DNA of 64,000 bases from Toxorhynchites rutilus septentrionalis (GCF_029784135.1 NC_073746.1:116062035-116126034), one strand, 5' to 3'; numbered from the stretch's first letter, positions 34,593 through 47,520 are shown. Numbers and translations: made by a program. Notes: generated by a model not told the origin, from the letters alone.

Positions 34593-34768
34593 GTATTCCT
34601 GAACTTGTTTAGGCTGAATGGGACCCGAGCAGTTGGTCCAAGGTTCGCTGGTGCATGGAATGAACGCAAATCGCATGTTTGGTTTCGGATACCCAATGCA
34701 GGTACAGACGAAAGTTACCGTCTCCTTGGGTCGAGCAAATACTGGATTGATCGAAAGGACAGGTTTCT
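34593..34768 (-). CDS. Pvr: Pvr exon 7, start of Ig5
   Basis: A 176 nt exon, phase 1 to phase 0, acceptor TTGTGTTTCAG and donor TAC/GTAAGT. It encodes EKPVLSINPVFARPKETVTF and the following Ig cysteine strand (VCTCIGYPKP), the first half of Ig5, with extra cysteines in the C-T-S-E-P-W-T-N-C segment. The 67 bp intron on its upstream side is short, but the next intron (34592 down to 14203, 20.4 kb) is the largest in the window. It holds the split mariner, the LOA-like LINE, the foldback/hAT complex, Feilai copies and other relics. Confidence 0.93.
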
Positions 34769-34835
34769 CTGAAACACAAAGGTCACAATGTAGTTCCGTC
34801 TTATTATTTCCGACAATTGTTAGTATAAGTCTCAC

Positions 34836-35322
34836 CTCTTACAAATACTTTCATCTCATAAGTCGTCTGGACGCCTTCATTCTCCGCGTGCAGAATGTAC
34901 AACCCCGAATCGTACACATTGGGACGCTTGATGCTCAGCTTGACCTGTCTGTCATCTTCGAGCATATCGTACTTATCGCCTGGCGCTAGCGCCTTATCGC
35001 TATCGTCTCTGATCCAGTGAAACAGTGGCTTCGGATGGGCATCGTATCTCAACACTATCGTTATAGGCCGTCTCGTTGTGGTGTTGATAACCTTGAGGTT
35101 GTTCTCCTCGTATATCTTAATGAAGGCAGCTTCCGGCGCAACGACATTCACTCGGGTGAACCGATAGCTGGTATATTTGTTGTGATCCTCCGCTTCGCAC
35201 CGATACATCCCAGTGTCACTTGCCTGAGCGTCCTTGACGGTGAGTTCCGACGTTCCGACTATGTAGTGCGGTCTCTCTGGGTGAGGAATCACGGTAATAC
35301 TGCTGACCGTCACCCGGGAATC
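34836..35322 (-). CDS. Pvr: Pvr exon 6, end of Ig3 and Ig4
   Basis: A 487 nt exon, phase 0 to phase 1, acceptor GATCCAG and donor AGAG/GTGAGA, separated from exon 5 by a 63 bp intron. It finishes Ig3 with the classic D-x-G-x-Y-x-C motif in ASDTGMYRCEAED. Ig4 follows: it has HPKPLFHWIRDD and DSGLYILHAEN, where the position normally held by the second cysteine is leucine. Loss of the disulfide in Ig4 is usual in the VEGFR/PDGFR class (family knowledge), so this is expected and not damage. Sequon NTT is present. Confidence 0.95.
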
Positions 35323-35385
35323 CTGGATCGAAGCAATACATTTTGAGAGTTTGGTTGGAGTTTTGGTTACCTTGCATCAACTTAC

Positions 35386-35543
35386 ATTTCGAGCGATGTG
35401 TTTACTCGGCAGAAGCCACCGGATGTTGAACTTGATACCCTCCGAGACATCCAGCCGGCAGACGAGCTGAATTGAGTCGCCCTGTTTGATGTTTTCGCCG
35501 GTTTTGCTTTCCACCCGTGGATTACTAATGCGATCGGTGACCG
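35386..35543 (-). CDS. Pvr: Pvr exon 5, start of Ig3
   Basis: The exon starts in phase 1 after AATGAAACAG (a weak pyrimidine tract) and ends in phase 0 at AAAT/GTAAGT. It encodes the first half of Ig3, with the cysteine in SIQLVCRLD and the Ig tryptophan in FNIRWLLP. An in-frame TGA a little upstream limits how far the exon could extend, and this AG is the only acceptor that keeps the frame. Its phase fits the ends of both exon 4a and exon 4b. The intron upstream is about 12 kb from exon 4b and holds a hAT with an ITmD37E copy, among other elements. Confidence 0.85.
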
Positions 35544-35549
35544 CTGTTT

Positions 35550-36640
35550 CATTGCGCAGATGGGCATGATTCAATCAACGGTTGTTTTATTGTGATAGAT
35601 AGATAAACGGCACGTTAGTACACTTGAAACGGTCGCTTGTGAGTTTCTTCTCGAATGGAGGCAATAATCAGCAAATAATATTCAACGGAGAGTTTAGTGA
35701 TAAACAGAAAACTGTGCAGAAGCAAACTATTAGACAGACAAGCATAGTTACATACATGTTAGTAAACCCAACGAATGCAGAATGAGTGCTGTTGATCGAT
35801 GCAGTGTGCACATGAGTTAGAATGTGTGTTGTTAGTAAAGGACATAGAGAACGATAAGTACATATCATGTTGTATTAAACAATGAAATAATTGTGTTTTT
35901 CACTAACTTTGATGTGGTATTTAAAAATGTTTCAATGATGAAAATGGTACACGGTACAATGATATTGATCATTTGATACGTATGTTCTCATAGTCGATTT
36001 GGTCGATGAAACCCGCAATTCAATTGATTTGTTAATTCAAATTTGTCATTGACATTAACAGAACTATAATTCAATTAATTCCAATAACTTTGTGGTCATG
36101 AATGGTTGGATAGTGGATACAACAGATTGATGAATTGTAATCGTTCTACTCAATTATAACCTCAATATCAATATCAATATTCATTCATGTTTATAGTTTA
36201 TTGTCTTGAATCTGAAAAGAAATACGGACTCTAATTTAAACTTTCAAGGTACATGTCATCATTGTAGGCTCCCTGTCATACAGTCTGTGGGTTGTTGTGG
36301 CCATAACCCATTTTGTTGACATGAAACATAATTGTCGGGGTGCTGCTTCTCAACCTCAACGCGAGACAGGATGATGACTTTGTAGAATTTCTGTCTGTCG
36401 GTGAAAATGGGAAGATAGGAATTGGGAGATGAACTGCATCACGAACCCATGTCAACGAATGGACGATACTAACCAGAATTGTGCGTATCATCTTCTCAAA
36501 TATTTTGCCTAGAGTGCATAAGAAAGACATAGAATGATGTTTTTAACACCTTAGTTGCTGTAAGATTTGTGGAATAATAAGATCCTAAAAGATATTCATG
36601 GAAGTATTTTTCAAAAGAAAGTAATTGAATATCTAAGTAA
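35550..36640. other. Intron sequence, no gene seen
   Basis: Intron upstream (transcript sense) of Pvr exon 5. AT-rich; nothing recognised with confidence. Confidence 0.6.
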
Positions 36641-37300
36641 CAGGCAGTGTTGCCACATTTTAATCTGTACCAGAGAAGCTAAAAATCTTTCTCATCTGTA
36701 CTTTTTTTTCAAAAATCTTTATCATCGAAAATATTCGTTGTAGAGGAAAAACTAATTTATTAGCATGAACAAAATACTTATTTATTTACCACAAATACTA
36801 CATTTACATTTGCAAGTCATTCGTGTGTTTGATGATACTTATACATAGTTTTCTGTATTTATACATACTATTTTGCATACTATCATTCATTAAAATTTTC
36901 GAGCTGCCTCCACAATGTTTGATAATTTCTTTTGATCTCTAAATAGTCTTCACATCTTATACATTTCCATTGTAGAATCCTGGAAACACTTCTAACACAA
37001 CGTAAATACTTGTCAAATTGGAAAAGTTTGTGGGATTTAACATAATGACATTTGAAATCGAATCTTTTCTCGTTTGCTTGATCAGTTCCAAGAAAAAACA
37101 GCGACAAATATCCTTTGAAATGATTTGCCTTTCGCTGTCCATTGTTCTGATAATTTCTTCTGCTGCTTCTCCAGCCTCAAAATTTTTGTCGCTTTTCAAA
37201 TGATCTTCATATTTAATAGTATTGGACATTGAAACAACGCAAAATTTCTTACAGATATTAGTGAGAATAATCAAATGAAAATCTTTCAGTTCTTCTTGTA

Positions 37301-38580
37301 AAGGGCGTGTCACATCAAATTGCATCACGGAAAAAACGCTGTAGAAATTCGCCCAGTAGACCGATCCTTTTGAAAATTTTAGACAGTAAAATAAAAACTA
37401 TTAAACAACTTTTGGCATTTTCTTTTTATTCATACTTCGAGCCCAAGCCCGTATGCTCGCACCTTCCTCTTTACCCCGTCCATAAGGTTCTGTACAACGT
37501 CAGGTTGTAGTTTTTTTCTCTTGAAGTCCGCCTCCAATTTGACAACTTTTGGGTTCTTCCGGAGGGCCTGCTTCATAATTGCTCAATATTTCTCTATTGG
37601 GCGAAGCTCCGGCGCGTTGGGCGGGTTCATTTCCTTTGGCACGAAGGTGACCCCGTTGGCTTCGTACCACTCCAACACGTCCTTTGAATAGTGACACGAA
37701 GCGAGATCCGGCCAGAAGATGGTCGGGCCCTCGTGCTGCTTCAATAGTGGTAATAAGCGCTTCTGTAGGCACTCCTTAAGGTAAACCTGCCCGTTTACCG
37801 TGCCGGTCATCACGAAGGGGGCGCTCCGCTTACCGCAAGAGCAGATCGCTTGCCACACCATGTACTTTTTGGCAAACTTGGATAGTTTCTGCTTGCGAAT
37901 CTCCTCCGGAACCCTGAATTTGTCCTCTGCGGAGCAGAACAACAGGTCCGGCAGCTGACGAAAGTCCGCTTTGACGTAGGTTTCGTCGTCCATTACCAGG
38001 CAATGCGGCTTCGTCAGCATTTCGGTGTACAGCTTCCGGGCTCGCGTCTTCCCCACCATGTTTTGCCTTTCGTCGCGGTTAGGAGCCTTCTGAACCTTGT
38101 ATGTACGCAGGCCCTCCCGCTGCTTGGTCCGCTGGACGAATGAACTTGACAAATTCAGCTTATTGGCGACATCCCGGACCGAACTTCTCGGATCACGTCT
38201 AAACTGCTTAACTACGCGCTTGTGATCTTTTTCACTGACGGAGCATCCATTTTTGCCGTTCTTCACCTTCCGGTCGATGGTTAGGTTCTCGAAGTATCGT
38301 TTTAGTACTCTGCTGACCGTGGATTGGACGATTCCCAGCATCTTACCGATGTCCCGATGTGACAACTCCGGATTCTCGAAATGAGTGCACAGGATTAATT
38401 CACGACGCTCTTTTTCGTTCGACGACATTTTTCCAAATTTACGAAAAATTGACAGTGAAGCATGGCCAACGTGATCTATACACTCTTATCTGATTATAAG
38501 CGAGAGCTGAAGATATAATTCCTAAAAATTAAATTTCTACAGCGTTTTTTCCGTGATGCAATTTGATGTGACACACCCTT
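37301..38580 (-). mobile_element. ITmD37E transposon, copy C (in hAT 2)
   Basis: Flanked by TA (37299-37300, 38581-38582), terminal repeats as in the other copies with one change (AAGGGCGTG). The only copy with an intact start codon followed by an open frame through the catalytic domain. Confidence 0.93.
37510..38428 (-). pseudogene. DD37E transposase, copy C
   Basis: The ATG at 38428 opens a 281-codon frame with the helix-turn-helix part and the triad: Asp148 (VMDDETY), Asp241 (FWPDLAS) and Glu279 (RPIEKY), 37 residues between the last two. A Trp codon is then TGA, stopping translation right after the triad, and about 19 bp are missing further on near 37517. The C-terminal roughly 55 residues are lost. 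Confidence 0.92.
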
Positions 38581-38893
38581 TAGCATCGTGAATTCAGGCT
38601 TTTCAGCCTGAAAAACAATTCAAAATTGATGTGGGGCAAAACATATGTCGCACTGTTCGACACGAATCCGACACGAATCGAATGCTTTTATGCTCAGCAG
38701 CACCAAGCAATACTGCGGCGTGAAAGTCGTCATGTACCCTTATGTTCAAATGTAAGAAATTTCACCTGTGGAGAAAATCTGTACTTTTTGAAGAAAATCT
38801 GTACTCTGTACCGCACAGAATCTGTGCCAAAGATAACGGAAAAATCTGGACCATCCCAGATAAATCTGTACGTGTGGCAACACCGGTAACAGG

Positions 38894-40390
38894 CGTGACC
38901 TATGGGCTAACACTGTGTTTCAGCATTAAAGGTGGCTTATTATCATACCGAACATTTTCCTAACATACATTTTTCGCAATCCGTCTGAATAATTGAGAAC
39001 TTCAAGAGTTGTAGGAGGCTATCCAAGATTCGATCTGTTTCTGGTAATTCATAGGAATGGAAGCACTGTAGAGCTAGTCCATGGATCACGCTAAGTCGAA
39101 ACAAGTGATGATCAGATATAAAATATCTGGTGTATACATACGGTTAGTGAAACAGGACTTCTCATTTGAGTGTTTCCAAATAGGATTCTTTTGGCTGTAC
39201 AACACGTGACTGAAATAACTTCGTCGTGTTCTTGTTAGTGTTAGGCTTCAATTATCAGTTTCGATAGCTCCGAGCGTTAATCTCCGACGGAGAAAAAAAG
39301 AAGTGACTGTAAGTGAACTGTTGTGCCGAATACGAAGTCGGAATATGAATAATTATATTAAATATAAACCAAGTGTTTTATTTAGATCTCTATATTTCTA
39401 TGAAGCTCGATGAACAACGAAATATATAACCGATTCGATTGATTCTAGAGGAGTTCTGTTGGTTACCTACTCAGGTTTCCCGTAGATAACTCTCCACCGT
39501 CGCTATTTCAATAAAAAGTACGCGCGATAAGTTATAGTTATATTCAGTAGTGTTTACTTGGTTACAAGATTCTGGTTTCTTGGATTGACTATCAAACTAC
39601 ACAAACAAAATTCTAGGGCTAGGTGTAGGGATGCGGCTACTACAGCTTCGGTGCTGCTCTTCCGGTTGATGATGGGGAGGGCTGGAGGGATGCGGGAGTG
39701 ATGTGAACCGGCATTCGTATATTTTCGGAGCTTGCCCTTTATATTAGTTTATGTCTGGTATCACATCTGAACCGTGGGAATGGTTCTGGAGAATTTGGTA
39801 AGAATTCTTTTGATGAATTGACAAATAAATAAATATTTAGCCTGTACAGTTAATTTTGTAGGCTTTCCTTATCAGGATATCTAAACATAATCTCTGCCAC
39901 ATGTTATATAACACATGAGGTTTTTCGATTTTGGTTTCGTCGAGTGGTCGAAAGTCGTTTTTAGAATCACATCACTTACCGCAGTGAATCCTGATTTTTC
40001 TTAACCATTCCCACTAACAGCTATCCCTTCCATGATAAATGCTAGGGAACCACGCTATAGAGGCGACCCTTCTGGCCTTCGGGCGGCGAGTTCAATAGGG
40101 AACTAATGAAAAATCTTCGTACCATTTTGCTGAAATTGAATGGAACACTGTATCTAAAGGGATCTAATTAGACAGTATGTTCTTTTTACAATCAAAAATA
40201 ATATTATCAAAAATCTTTAATGTTTTAAATGCAATTAAATTACATTTAATGACACATGAATCTTCTCTAAAACAAACAGTGAATTGGTAATTTTAGAAAG
40301 CCCACTCAAAGCAATTCTTAATATTTTTGTCACTATGTTGACACAGTTATCCTCCGTTTCAACTTGGAGTTTAGGAACGATCTGTCAACT
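38894..40390. other. Intron sequence, no gene seen
   Basis: AT-rich intron of Pvr between exons 4b and 5. No coding frame or repeat end recognised. Confidence 0.55.
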
Positions 40391-40434
40391 TTTCTAACTT
40401 TCAGTGTCTCACAAATCAATTCGTAGGAAGAGGT

Positions 40435-40730
40435 GGTTCTGCCGGTGAAGCAATTTTTAGCCGATTAGGGCATTCCAGTGCTCGAACATGCCCCGTACTC
40501 GCCAGATCTAGCCCCATGCGACTTTTTTTCCATTCCCCAAGATCAAATCCGTGTTTAAAGGTACCCGATTTCAGTCCGTAGAGGAGGCGAAGGAAAAAGC
40601 GACGCGGATTTTGAACGCCATCACAAAAGAAGAGTTTCAGCACTGCTTCGAACAATGGAAAAAACGTATGGAAAGGTGTGTGAGACGCCAAGGGGAGTAT
40701 ATTGAAGGGGAGCATATCGTTGTATCGTAA
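40435..40730 (+). pseudogene. Mariner transposase C-terminal relic
   Basis: One frame reads AIPVLEHAPYSPDLAPCDFF, the region of the third catalytic Asp in DD34D mariners. After a frameshift it continues FPKIKSVFKGTRFQSVEEAK and EEFQHCFEQWKKRMERC, ending GEYIEGEHIVVS and a stop. The N-terminal two thirds are absent. Confidence 0.85.
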
Positions 40731-41319
40731 TTTTTAAAATATAACCCTTTTTCGTAACCAGTCTCGTTATTTAATAGCCTAGTAACGCTGATAATTCTGT
40801 TGTTTCCCTGCTTCCTTTTGGAGTCTTATCGGCATTAAAAAACAGTTTATGAACATGTCGAATAAAGATATTTCTGATCTGGCCTATGTATTCATGCACA
40901 ACACTTACTGGTAGAAAACACAGCACTATATTACACATTATTATATTACACTATTCATGGTTGAAGTCACCAAAAATCCATTTTACAAATTTCACTTTAG
41001 GGTCGGTTAAGAAACACCATCCACTACTGGTTCGCACGATTGAAACGTATTGCCACGCCAATTAATTCCGAAAGGCCGGGATTTCTCCAAATCTTAATCA
41101 CGTAATGGTTAGAATGAATCATGCAAAATAACAATTGCATTAAAAAAAGATGAAACACCTGATGATGAGACCGCTTATGCATCGTCAATCATAGTAACCC
41201 ATGAGTTTCCAAACGAAGCGGAAAGTCGCATTCGTCATGAGCAATGTGACATATTGGAAGCTGGACGGCATCGACTGTCAGGGAACTAGCAACTTAACAC
41301 CAAGGAGGTAAGGTAAGGC

Positions 41320-41760
41320 TTTTGTGGCTAGCCGTCAGCAAAAAGGGGATGTCAAAGCCACCCTTCTTCCGTTCGGGACTTACGGTAATCGAGGAGGTTT
41401 ACAGCACAAAGTACCTGCTGGAAATTGTTTTCTTCATCCAAAAATATCATCCGGACGAGAATGTGGTGCTTTGGCCGGATTTAGCCTTCGCCCATTCACA
41501 CGAAGATATCGCTGAAGGAGATAAACCGCTTGAAGATAGATGTTGTTCCGAAGGCCGCCAACCCTCTGAACGTCCCCCAGCTGCGTTCCATCGAGAATTC
41601 CTGGGCAAATCTGGAATTTTCGGAAGAGTATCGTGGCGAAAATGGAGGAGGAACTAATAAATAAAGCTAAGAATTTTGAAGATGAAAATGGATTTTTTCT
41701 GGCTAAAAACCTAACAAATACGATTGATCAACTGCCATAACCACCTAATATACCTCCGAA
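41320..41760 (+). pseudogene. IS630-Tc1-mariner transposase relic
   Basis: The frame MWLAVSKKGMSKPPFFRSGL runs through YHPDENVVLWPDLAFAHSHE, containing the second catalytic Asp (WPDLA). After a frame change, LRSIENSWANLEFSEE gives the final Glu region (-IEN-W). It differs from the four ITmD37E copies, so it is another member of the superfamily. No ends were identified. Confidence 0.7.
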
Positions 41761-41764
41761 TAAA

Positions 41765-43150
41765 TTTCCAACACTTCGAAGAATCCGTTTGCTGTCGATA
41801 TAAAACATGTAAGAGCCGGAAATAAGATTTCTTCTCAAACATGCGTTTGAAAATGTATCCTTTCTGATGGGGCCTGAAGGCGAATACATTGAATTTTTAA
41901 AGAATGATTCATATTTTGTGCCTGGCTGACCAACCTCTCATTTACAAATATGCAAAACTGGTCTGCAGATAAAAAAATTATCATTTTTGTACAGAAAACT
42001 TTTAGCCTTGTAATGCTACCCTTAGACTATAACACGTTGCTGCCAGTTGTTTTCTTCAATTGGAAAATTACCTCCAGAAATTACGGAAAGCTGTTCAGCG
42101 ACTTCATCGAAGCTGTTCCCTTCCTTTATAGGTCTTTCTTGATGAAAGGGAACAAACGTTGTAGAATTCTATTCGAAACACGACCACATAGTTGACATAG
42201 GATTGCGTTAGGCTATGTGTTGCATGTTGTATTTTGAATACATTTGAAACTTTGAAAGGGTGGTGTCTGAGACACGACCACATTGTTAACGTAGAACTAC
42301 GAACTTATTGCATTAAACTCGTCTAATTATTCAGTTTTAATAGTCATTCAATTCAGCTTCTTCAATGCAGAATTATTGATTGCAATGCGACAGAACTCAA
42401 CCTCATCCAATTTTCGAGTAATCCTTTTAAAATCCAAATATATTGGAATTTGTTACGTACAAGGCGGGATGTGTATATCATGACTCAGTCAATCATATTC
42501 AGTCCATTCAATTCATACACCCATCATACATTCATTTTGGACCATATTCAGAAAATGGGATTGAAGTCTATACATCATACCATAGGTACCAGAGGAATAC
42601 CTGATGGATTACCGCAGCAAATGAAAAATTCATCACTTCTTATTCTTTTGACGTAGTATTACATCTTTCGAGGACATATTGGGGTACAAAACTTTCGCAA
42701 ATTATTCAACTTTTAGCCTTTATTGTTCATTTATTTCCTGATGGATTTACGAGATTTTCGTATCAAACGATTTGGACACTCCCTAGCTCCCTATTGCAAT
42801 ATAAAAAAAATATAATTTTCGTAACAACTGGGGTACGGGTGAATATTGGGTAACCAACCCCGGTGGAATCTTGGTCGTATGTTGACAGCGAAGAGGGGGT
42901 AGGGGTGGGGCTCAACACCGTGTCCATTATCCATGTCAGGAGCGACTGATCATTGTCCTCGTGCCAGTGGACTCGTGGACTGTAAGAAAAGCTGTGCACG
43001 GTGGTCCTCCGACAATATTGGGGGTTGGTGCAGGGTCTGAACACTATCCGTAAAAATAAACCGCACAGGAGAATTCACGAAGAAATTAGAAACAGGACAA
43101 TCTGATTAGACCCAAACAAAGGGTACCAAAAAGAGATTGGAAACTCAGGA
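41765..43150. other. Intron with fragments of the GACGTAG repeat
   Basis: Short pieces with that family's ends lie near 42179-42215 (CACGACCACATAGTTGACAT), 42259-42300 (CACGACCACATTGTTAACGT) and 42649-42680 (TTTGACGTAGTATTACATCT). No gene recognised. Confidence 0.45.
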
Positions 43151-43179
43151 CATGAAACTGCAAGTCTCTCAACTTTCTT

Positions 43180-44730
43180 GCGTTTACCCGAATTCTTTCA
43201 TAAATATTGAGGGAGCTGGAAAGGTTCGATGGGCCGATCGTTTCAAGGTGGTTATACCATCTACCACAGCAACACATACGAACTGGGAACAGCTTTCGTC
43301 GTGATGAGAATTATGCAGAACGGGCGATTGGCTGGTGGCCATCAACGAATGACTGTACATATTGAGGATACGAAACCACTTCTTCAACATCAGCATCATC
43401 AATGTCCACAGCTCCCACCGGTAACTGGTAGATTCAGTACCCATCCGCGGATCGACATCACTGCCTCCAAACATTCTTCCAACAAAGCCTCCAATGGACG
43501 AAATTTCTCAGACATCATTGACTTCAGAACCTATCGTGTCACTAGCATTGATTCAAACCACTACCTGGTGATAGTCAAATTGCCTTCTAAACTGTCAGTC
43601 TTCAATAACATAAGACACCAGCGCTCACTACGGTTCCATCTACGACGACTGCAGGAAACGAACGTTGTTGCAACGAACTCGCACCGTCTTGAAGCTGCTC
43701 TATCGGGGGTAGCTGAACTGAATGTTGGTCCCTTCTACGACGAGTGCTGATCGCTGCAACGAGTGACTCAACAAAACGTGGAATGATACCCACTAGAACT
43801 TACGACAAGATTGAACTCGTATCTGAAAGATAGACGGATGTGTGTCAAAATCGAACCTGCACATGCTGCGACGTTCTCTAATGCTTCCGAAGTGCCTCAA
43901 GAAAGCAACCTAGGTCCATTGTTGTTCTCACTATACATCAACGGAGTGTCCTTGAAACATCCAACTGGGTGCCGCTTATTCTATGCCGATGACGTGAAAA
44001 TTTATATGGCAACCAGGAACGCACTAGATTGCCATAGGCTTCAGGATCTGGTCAACCGCTTTGGAGAATGGTGTTTGAGAAATATGATGTCGCTCAGTAT
44101 CTCGAAATGCTGCACTATTCCGTTGCATCGGAAGCTCAAGCCAATTGTGTTTAACTACTCCATTTCTGGCCAAGTCCTGTCGCGAGTGAGCCACATCCGT
44201 GACCTTGGAGTGACCCTTGATAATGCGCTCAGTTTCCGATTGCACTTCAACGAAATTATCGCTAAAGGCAACCGGCAGTTGGGATTCGTTCTTAAAATTA
44301 CGAACGAATTCCGTGATCCACACTGTCTGCGATCTCTATACTGCTCGATAGTTCGATCTACACTGGAGTTTAGCGCTGTTGTCTGGTGCCCGTTTCAAAC
44401 TAACTGGATTTGTAGGATTGATTCTATTCAGCGGAAATTAGTGCGACATGGTCTCCGGAATCTTCCGTGGCGTTGTCCACTAAACTTGCCATCGTACGAG
44501 GCGCGTTGTCAACTTTTTGGACTAGAGACGCTGGAAAGAAGAAGTTCCAACATATTCTTCGTGCTGTTCGTTTTATGTCAGTCCTTTTCAATGATGTATT
44601 CGACCTATTTGACTTTGATATCTCGTCGAACACCCTTCACAGACGACTCACTGGTAGATGATAAATGTTGTATTGTCTTTATTTTGTTTGACCATTGTAT
44701 TAGGTTAAGTAGAGTTGTTTGGTTTTAAGA
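43180..44730 (+). mobile_element. Jockey-like LINE fragment
   Basis: Plus-strand pieces in order: endonuclease start (GYTIYHSNTYELGTAFVVM and, after a frameshift, IGWWPSTND), endonuclease-RT linker (NHYLVIVKLPSKLSVFNNIR) and reverse transcriptase C-part. Much of the endonuclease and the front of the RT are missing. No ORF1 and no clear tail. Confidence 0.8.
43811..44728 (+). pseudogene. LINE reverse transcriptase, C-terminal part
   Basis: A 305-codon frame with EVPQESNLGPLLFSLYINGV (motif of RT; usual Gly is Glu in VPQ-G-SN), CRLFYADDVKIYMATRN with intact YADD, SLSISKCCTIPLHR, HIRDLGVTLDNALSF and ANRQLGF-like KGNRQLGFVLKI, then the thumb region (LPSYEARCQLFGLETLERRS). The RT N-terminal motifs are absent. 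The pattern is that of insect Jockey-group LINEs. Confidence 0.85.
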
Positions 44731-44734
44731 AAAT

Positions 44735-47520
44735 CGCTGAAATTTCCAAATCCCGATCTAACCTCCTCCTCTTGACCGACATTAACAGTTAATGATTTTG
44801 ATGTGTGTGATGTCGCACCTCAGGTAGATGGTATTACCACCTCCGAACGATCGCGTCATCTAACCTTTTCAGTCCAACTGCTGCAGCGCTACGGTGTTGA
44901 AGTTGCAAGCTCTCAATATGTCAGAAAGCCCTAATTTTGGTACTCACAAGAAATTCCATATCCCAGGTCCCATGTTTTAAATCTCTAATCCGTATTTTTT
45001 GTTTGAGTCTAGTCCGACTGGCATATCTCGAATTTCATTGTGAAATTCGTTGATCATTAGGTCAACAACGGTGAGATTTCCATACAGAAGCCGTAAGACG
45101 AGAGTGGAGTGCCTCTCGTAAGAGTTCCAAATATGCAACAAGTCACGATCTATTTCTAGTATGATGTCCTAACACTGGGTTTTGAGAAACATACTGTGGA
45201 AACTCAATGAGTTCGTTAATCAGCTGTCATCCGGAACCATGGAAATCGATTTGGTTGAAAATCGTTGAAGAAATTCCTAAAACAACTAAAACAACACCAA
45301 CCATTTCATCGGCTGTCCTCAAACGGAGAGAACTCCAAATATTCAATCTGGAACAAGTGTTTTTATTTGATGAAATTTCTTTCCGGAAGCATTTAAATTT
45401 TTCTGTTAAATTCCTTTTTTTCTCAAGTGTCAATAGTTGCCTTCAGCTGGAATAAACAGCATTTTTTTCTCAATATATGAAAAAATATATTTCTTACTGA
45501 ATTCAGCATAGATGTTATATACTCATCCTTATTGAATAAATAATTTTTTTTTAAATTCACTCACCACTTTAATTACCGCTGTAATTAAACATCTCAAAGA
45601 AAAAAAACTGAAAAATTGTACACTATGCCATGAAGTTAATGGAGACGATGAAAAGTGAAATGAACACGGACCATCGTAGAGCAGATAGCAACGAAGACGC
45701 GCGAATGATTTTTGATTTATGTTGACAGAGAAACTGTTGGAAGAAGCAAAGACTCATTTTCAATTGAATACGAAGGCCGATAGCTCCATAGTCCCCTGAC
45801 TATCCTCAGTTGAATATGACTTTGTCGTGCCCTGTTTGTGGCATTCGAATTGCTGTCGCAGGAATGAATGTCAGTTCGGGATTCCTAGTGATTCAAGTGA
45901 AGATCTGGATGAAACAGACAATAAACAGCTATGCTTTGGTTTCGACTCTTTCAATAGTTTGAGTGTCGGTTTATTGGATTAATTTTTCAAAGAGTAATGT
46001 TGTTTGTTTCCATTTACACTTGATTTAGTACAATTCACACATACACAAAACATACCCACCGAACAAAAGCTCCGTTAGCCAACACCGATCTACGATTAGT
46101 AAACAATTCAACCAATGAATGTCTATTGGGCTACCAATAATCCCCTTCGACTCTGTGTGTGTTTAGTTGATGTTACTTTGCGCGCATGAAAACACAAATC
46201 CACCCCTCCCACTAGAGTGTGGTGGTGCTACCGATTGTATCCAGACAACCCCATTGTTTCTATTGGCAATGTACTTGGTTACTGGGATATTACTTTTGAA
46301 GAGAGAGAGAGAGTGGGTTATCATTGCTGGGAAAGGCAAGGGTGAATCTATAGAGTTCGCCAATCAACTTCTGTGCATGATCACACCGGGGGTTAGTTCC
46401 ATCTAAAGAGAGAGAGGTAATACAGAGAACACCGATACGAGTAGTGGTAGTAGTTTCTAGCGCGCGGAAAAAAACATGTTTTTGCTTGCAGTTTTGGTTT
46501 TTGAGACATTTTTGTTTTTTGTTCCTGTTAAATAAAACCGCATACCTTGTTCGTAATCGTCTGATCAGGTGAGAAGGCAGGAAAAAACGCGCGTTAGATG
46601 GTTGAGATTTTTGTTCAACATTCGATTTTTTGGGGAAGAAAATAAATATTAATTATTATCTGTGGCAATAGCAGTTCTCATTGGATTGTGAACCCCTTTT
46701 GAATGCCCTGGCCCATGATAGTTCTATTACTAATTTGGAAGTCGAAATGCCGCCCACATGAGAAAAGCAGTGTGCCCCACCATTCTGCGCGTGTTTGTCC
46801 GAAGTCATTGAAACATTTTCTTGTTCGAAAAGAAAGAAAAATTGAACTGTGCATGCTGTTATTGAAAAAAGTATAGTGTATGGTGGTTGGGATGAGCTAA
46901 ATACTGGTAAATAATCGTCGCAGAAGACAGTAACACAAGCAGGAAGAGAATTCTGTACTGAGCAGAGATAGACATAGTTACAGATTTCAAACTGAGACGA
47001 ACGTGCTGGTGGTGAGGCAAATGGGTCCAGTGAATGCGAACCGTAACCGATGACATTTCCTTCGGTAAGCTTTATGGGTCCAACACCAGAACTAAGAGTA
47101 GTAGTGCCGCTACCGATGATGTCGCCACTGCTACTACTGCCGCTAGCCGTCGTTACGTCGTAATCCCCATTACCATCGCTGTTGTTGCCGTTGAGGCTCT
47201 CGTCGAGTGCAGTCGTTGCACTTTTCGCGTAGACATTGTCGATAGAGGAGTCGTTGTTGTTCAGGACAGAGTTCTTATTTCTAGACGTGCGAAACGTTTG
47301 TGGGTTAGTAATTTCCGGAAGAAGTGACACTAGAGACGCTAGCAGAGAAGAACCGTTCCAGTCGTTCGAGCCTTCGTCGTTGATCGTCCCGCTGGGTAAT
47401 GGCGATTCTGGACGGGTATTACGATCGGTGCTAGCGGGAAGTAGTAGCAGGCGGCGGTCATCGCGATGAGAGACGCTTCCTAAGTGGCAATTGTTAGTTC
47501 CGTTCATTAGCAACATTAAC
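44735..47520. other. Intron sequence, no gene seen
   Basis: Includes a GA microsatellite at about 46300-46314 and the Ser/Thr/Gly/Asn-coding open frame (46656-47524, minus) that continues from Pvr exon 4b and is probably intronic. Nothing else recognised. Confidence 0.5.

Larger units (their letters stand above)
36645..38885. mobile_element. hAT transposon 2
   Basis: Ends CAGTGTTGCCACA at 36645 and the inverted TGTGGCAACACCG at 38885, flanked by a perfect 8 bp duplication GTAACAGG (36637-36644, 38886-38893). Subterminal ATCTGTAC motifs repeat near both ends. ITmD37E copy C makes up over half of it. No transposase is recognised, so it is non-autonomous. Confidence 0.88.

Noticed and set aside
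36276..36530. Minus-strand frame with FLCTLGKIFEKMIRTILVS, resembling a reverse transcriptase motif
   Set aside because: The similarity is limited to about 20 residues, with no other RT motif around it; too little to call a LINE relic.
47034..47327. Plus-strand frames opposite the read-through of exon 4b
   Set aside because: They mirror the Ser/Thr/Gly-rich minus-strand sequence and show no domain.
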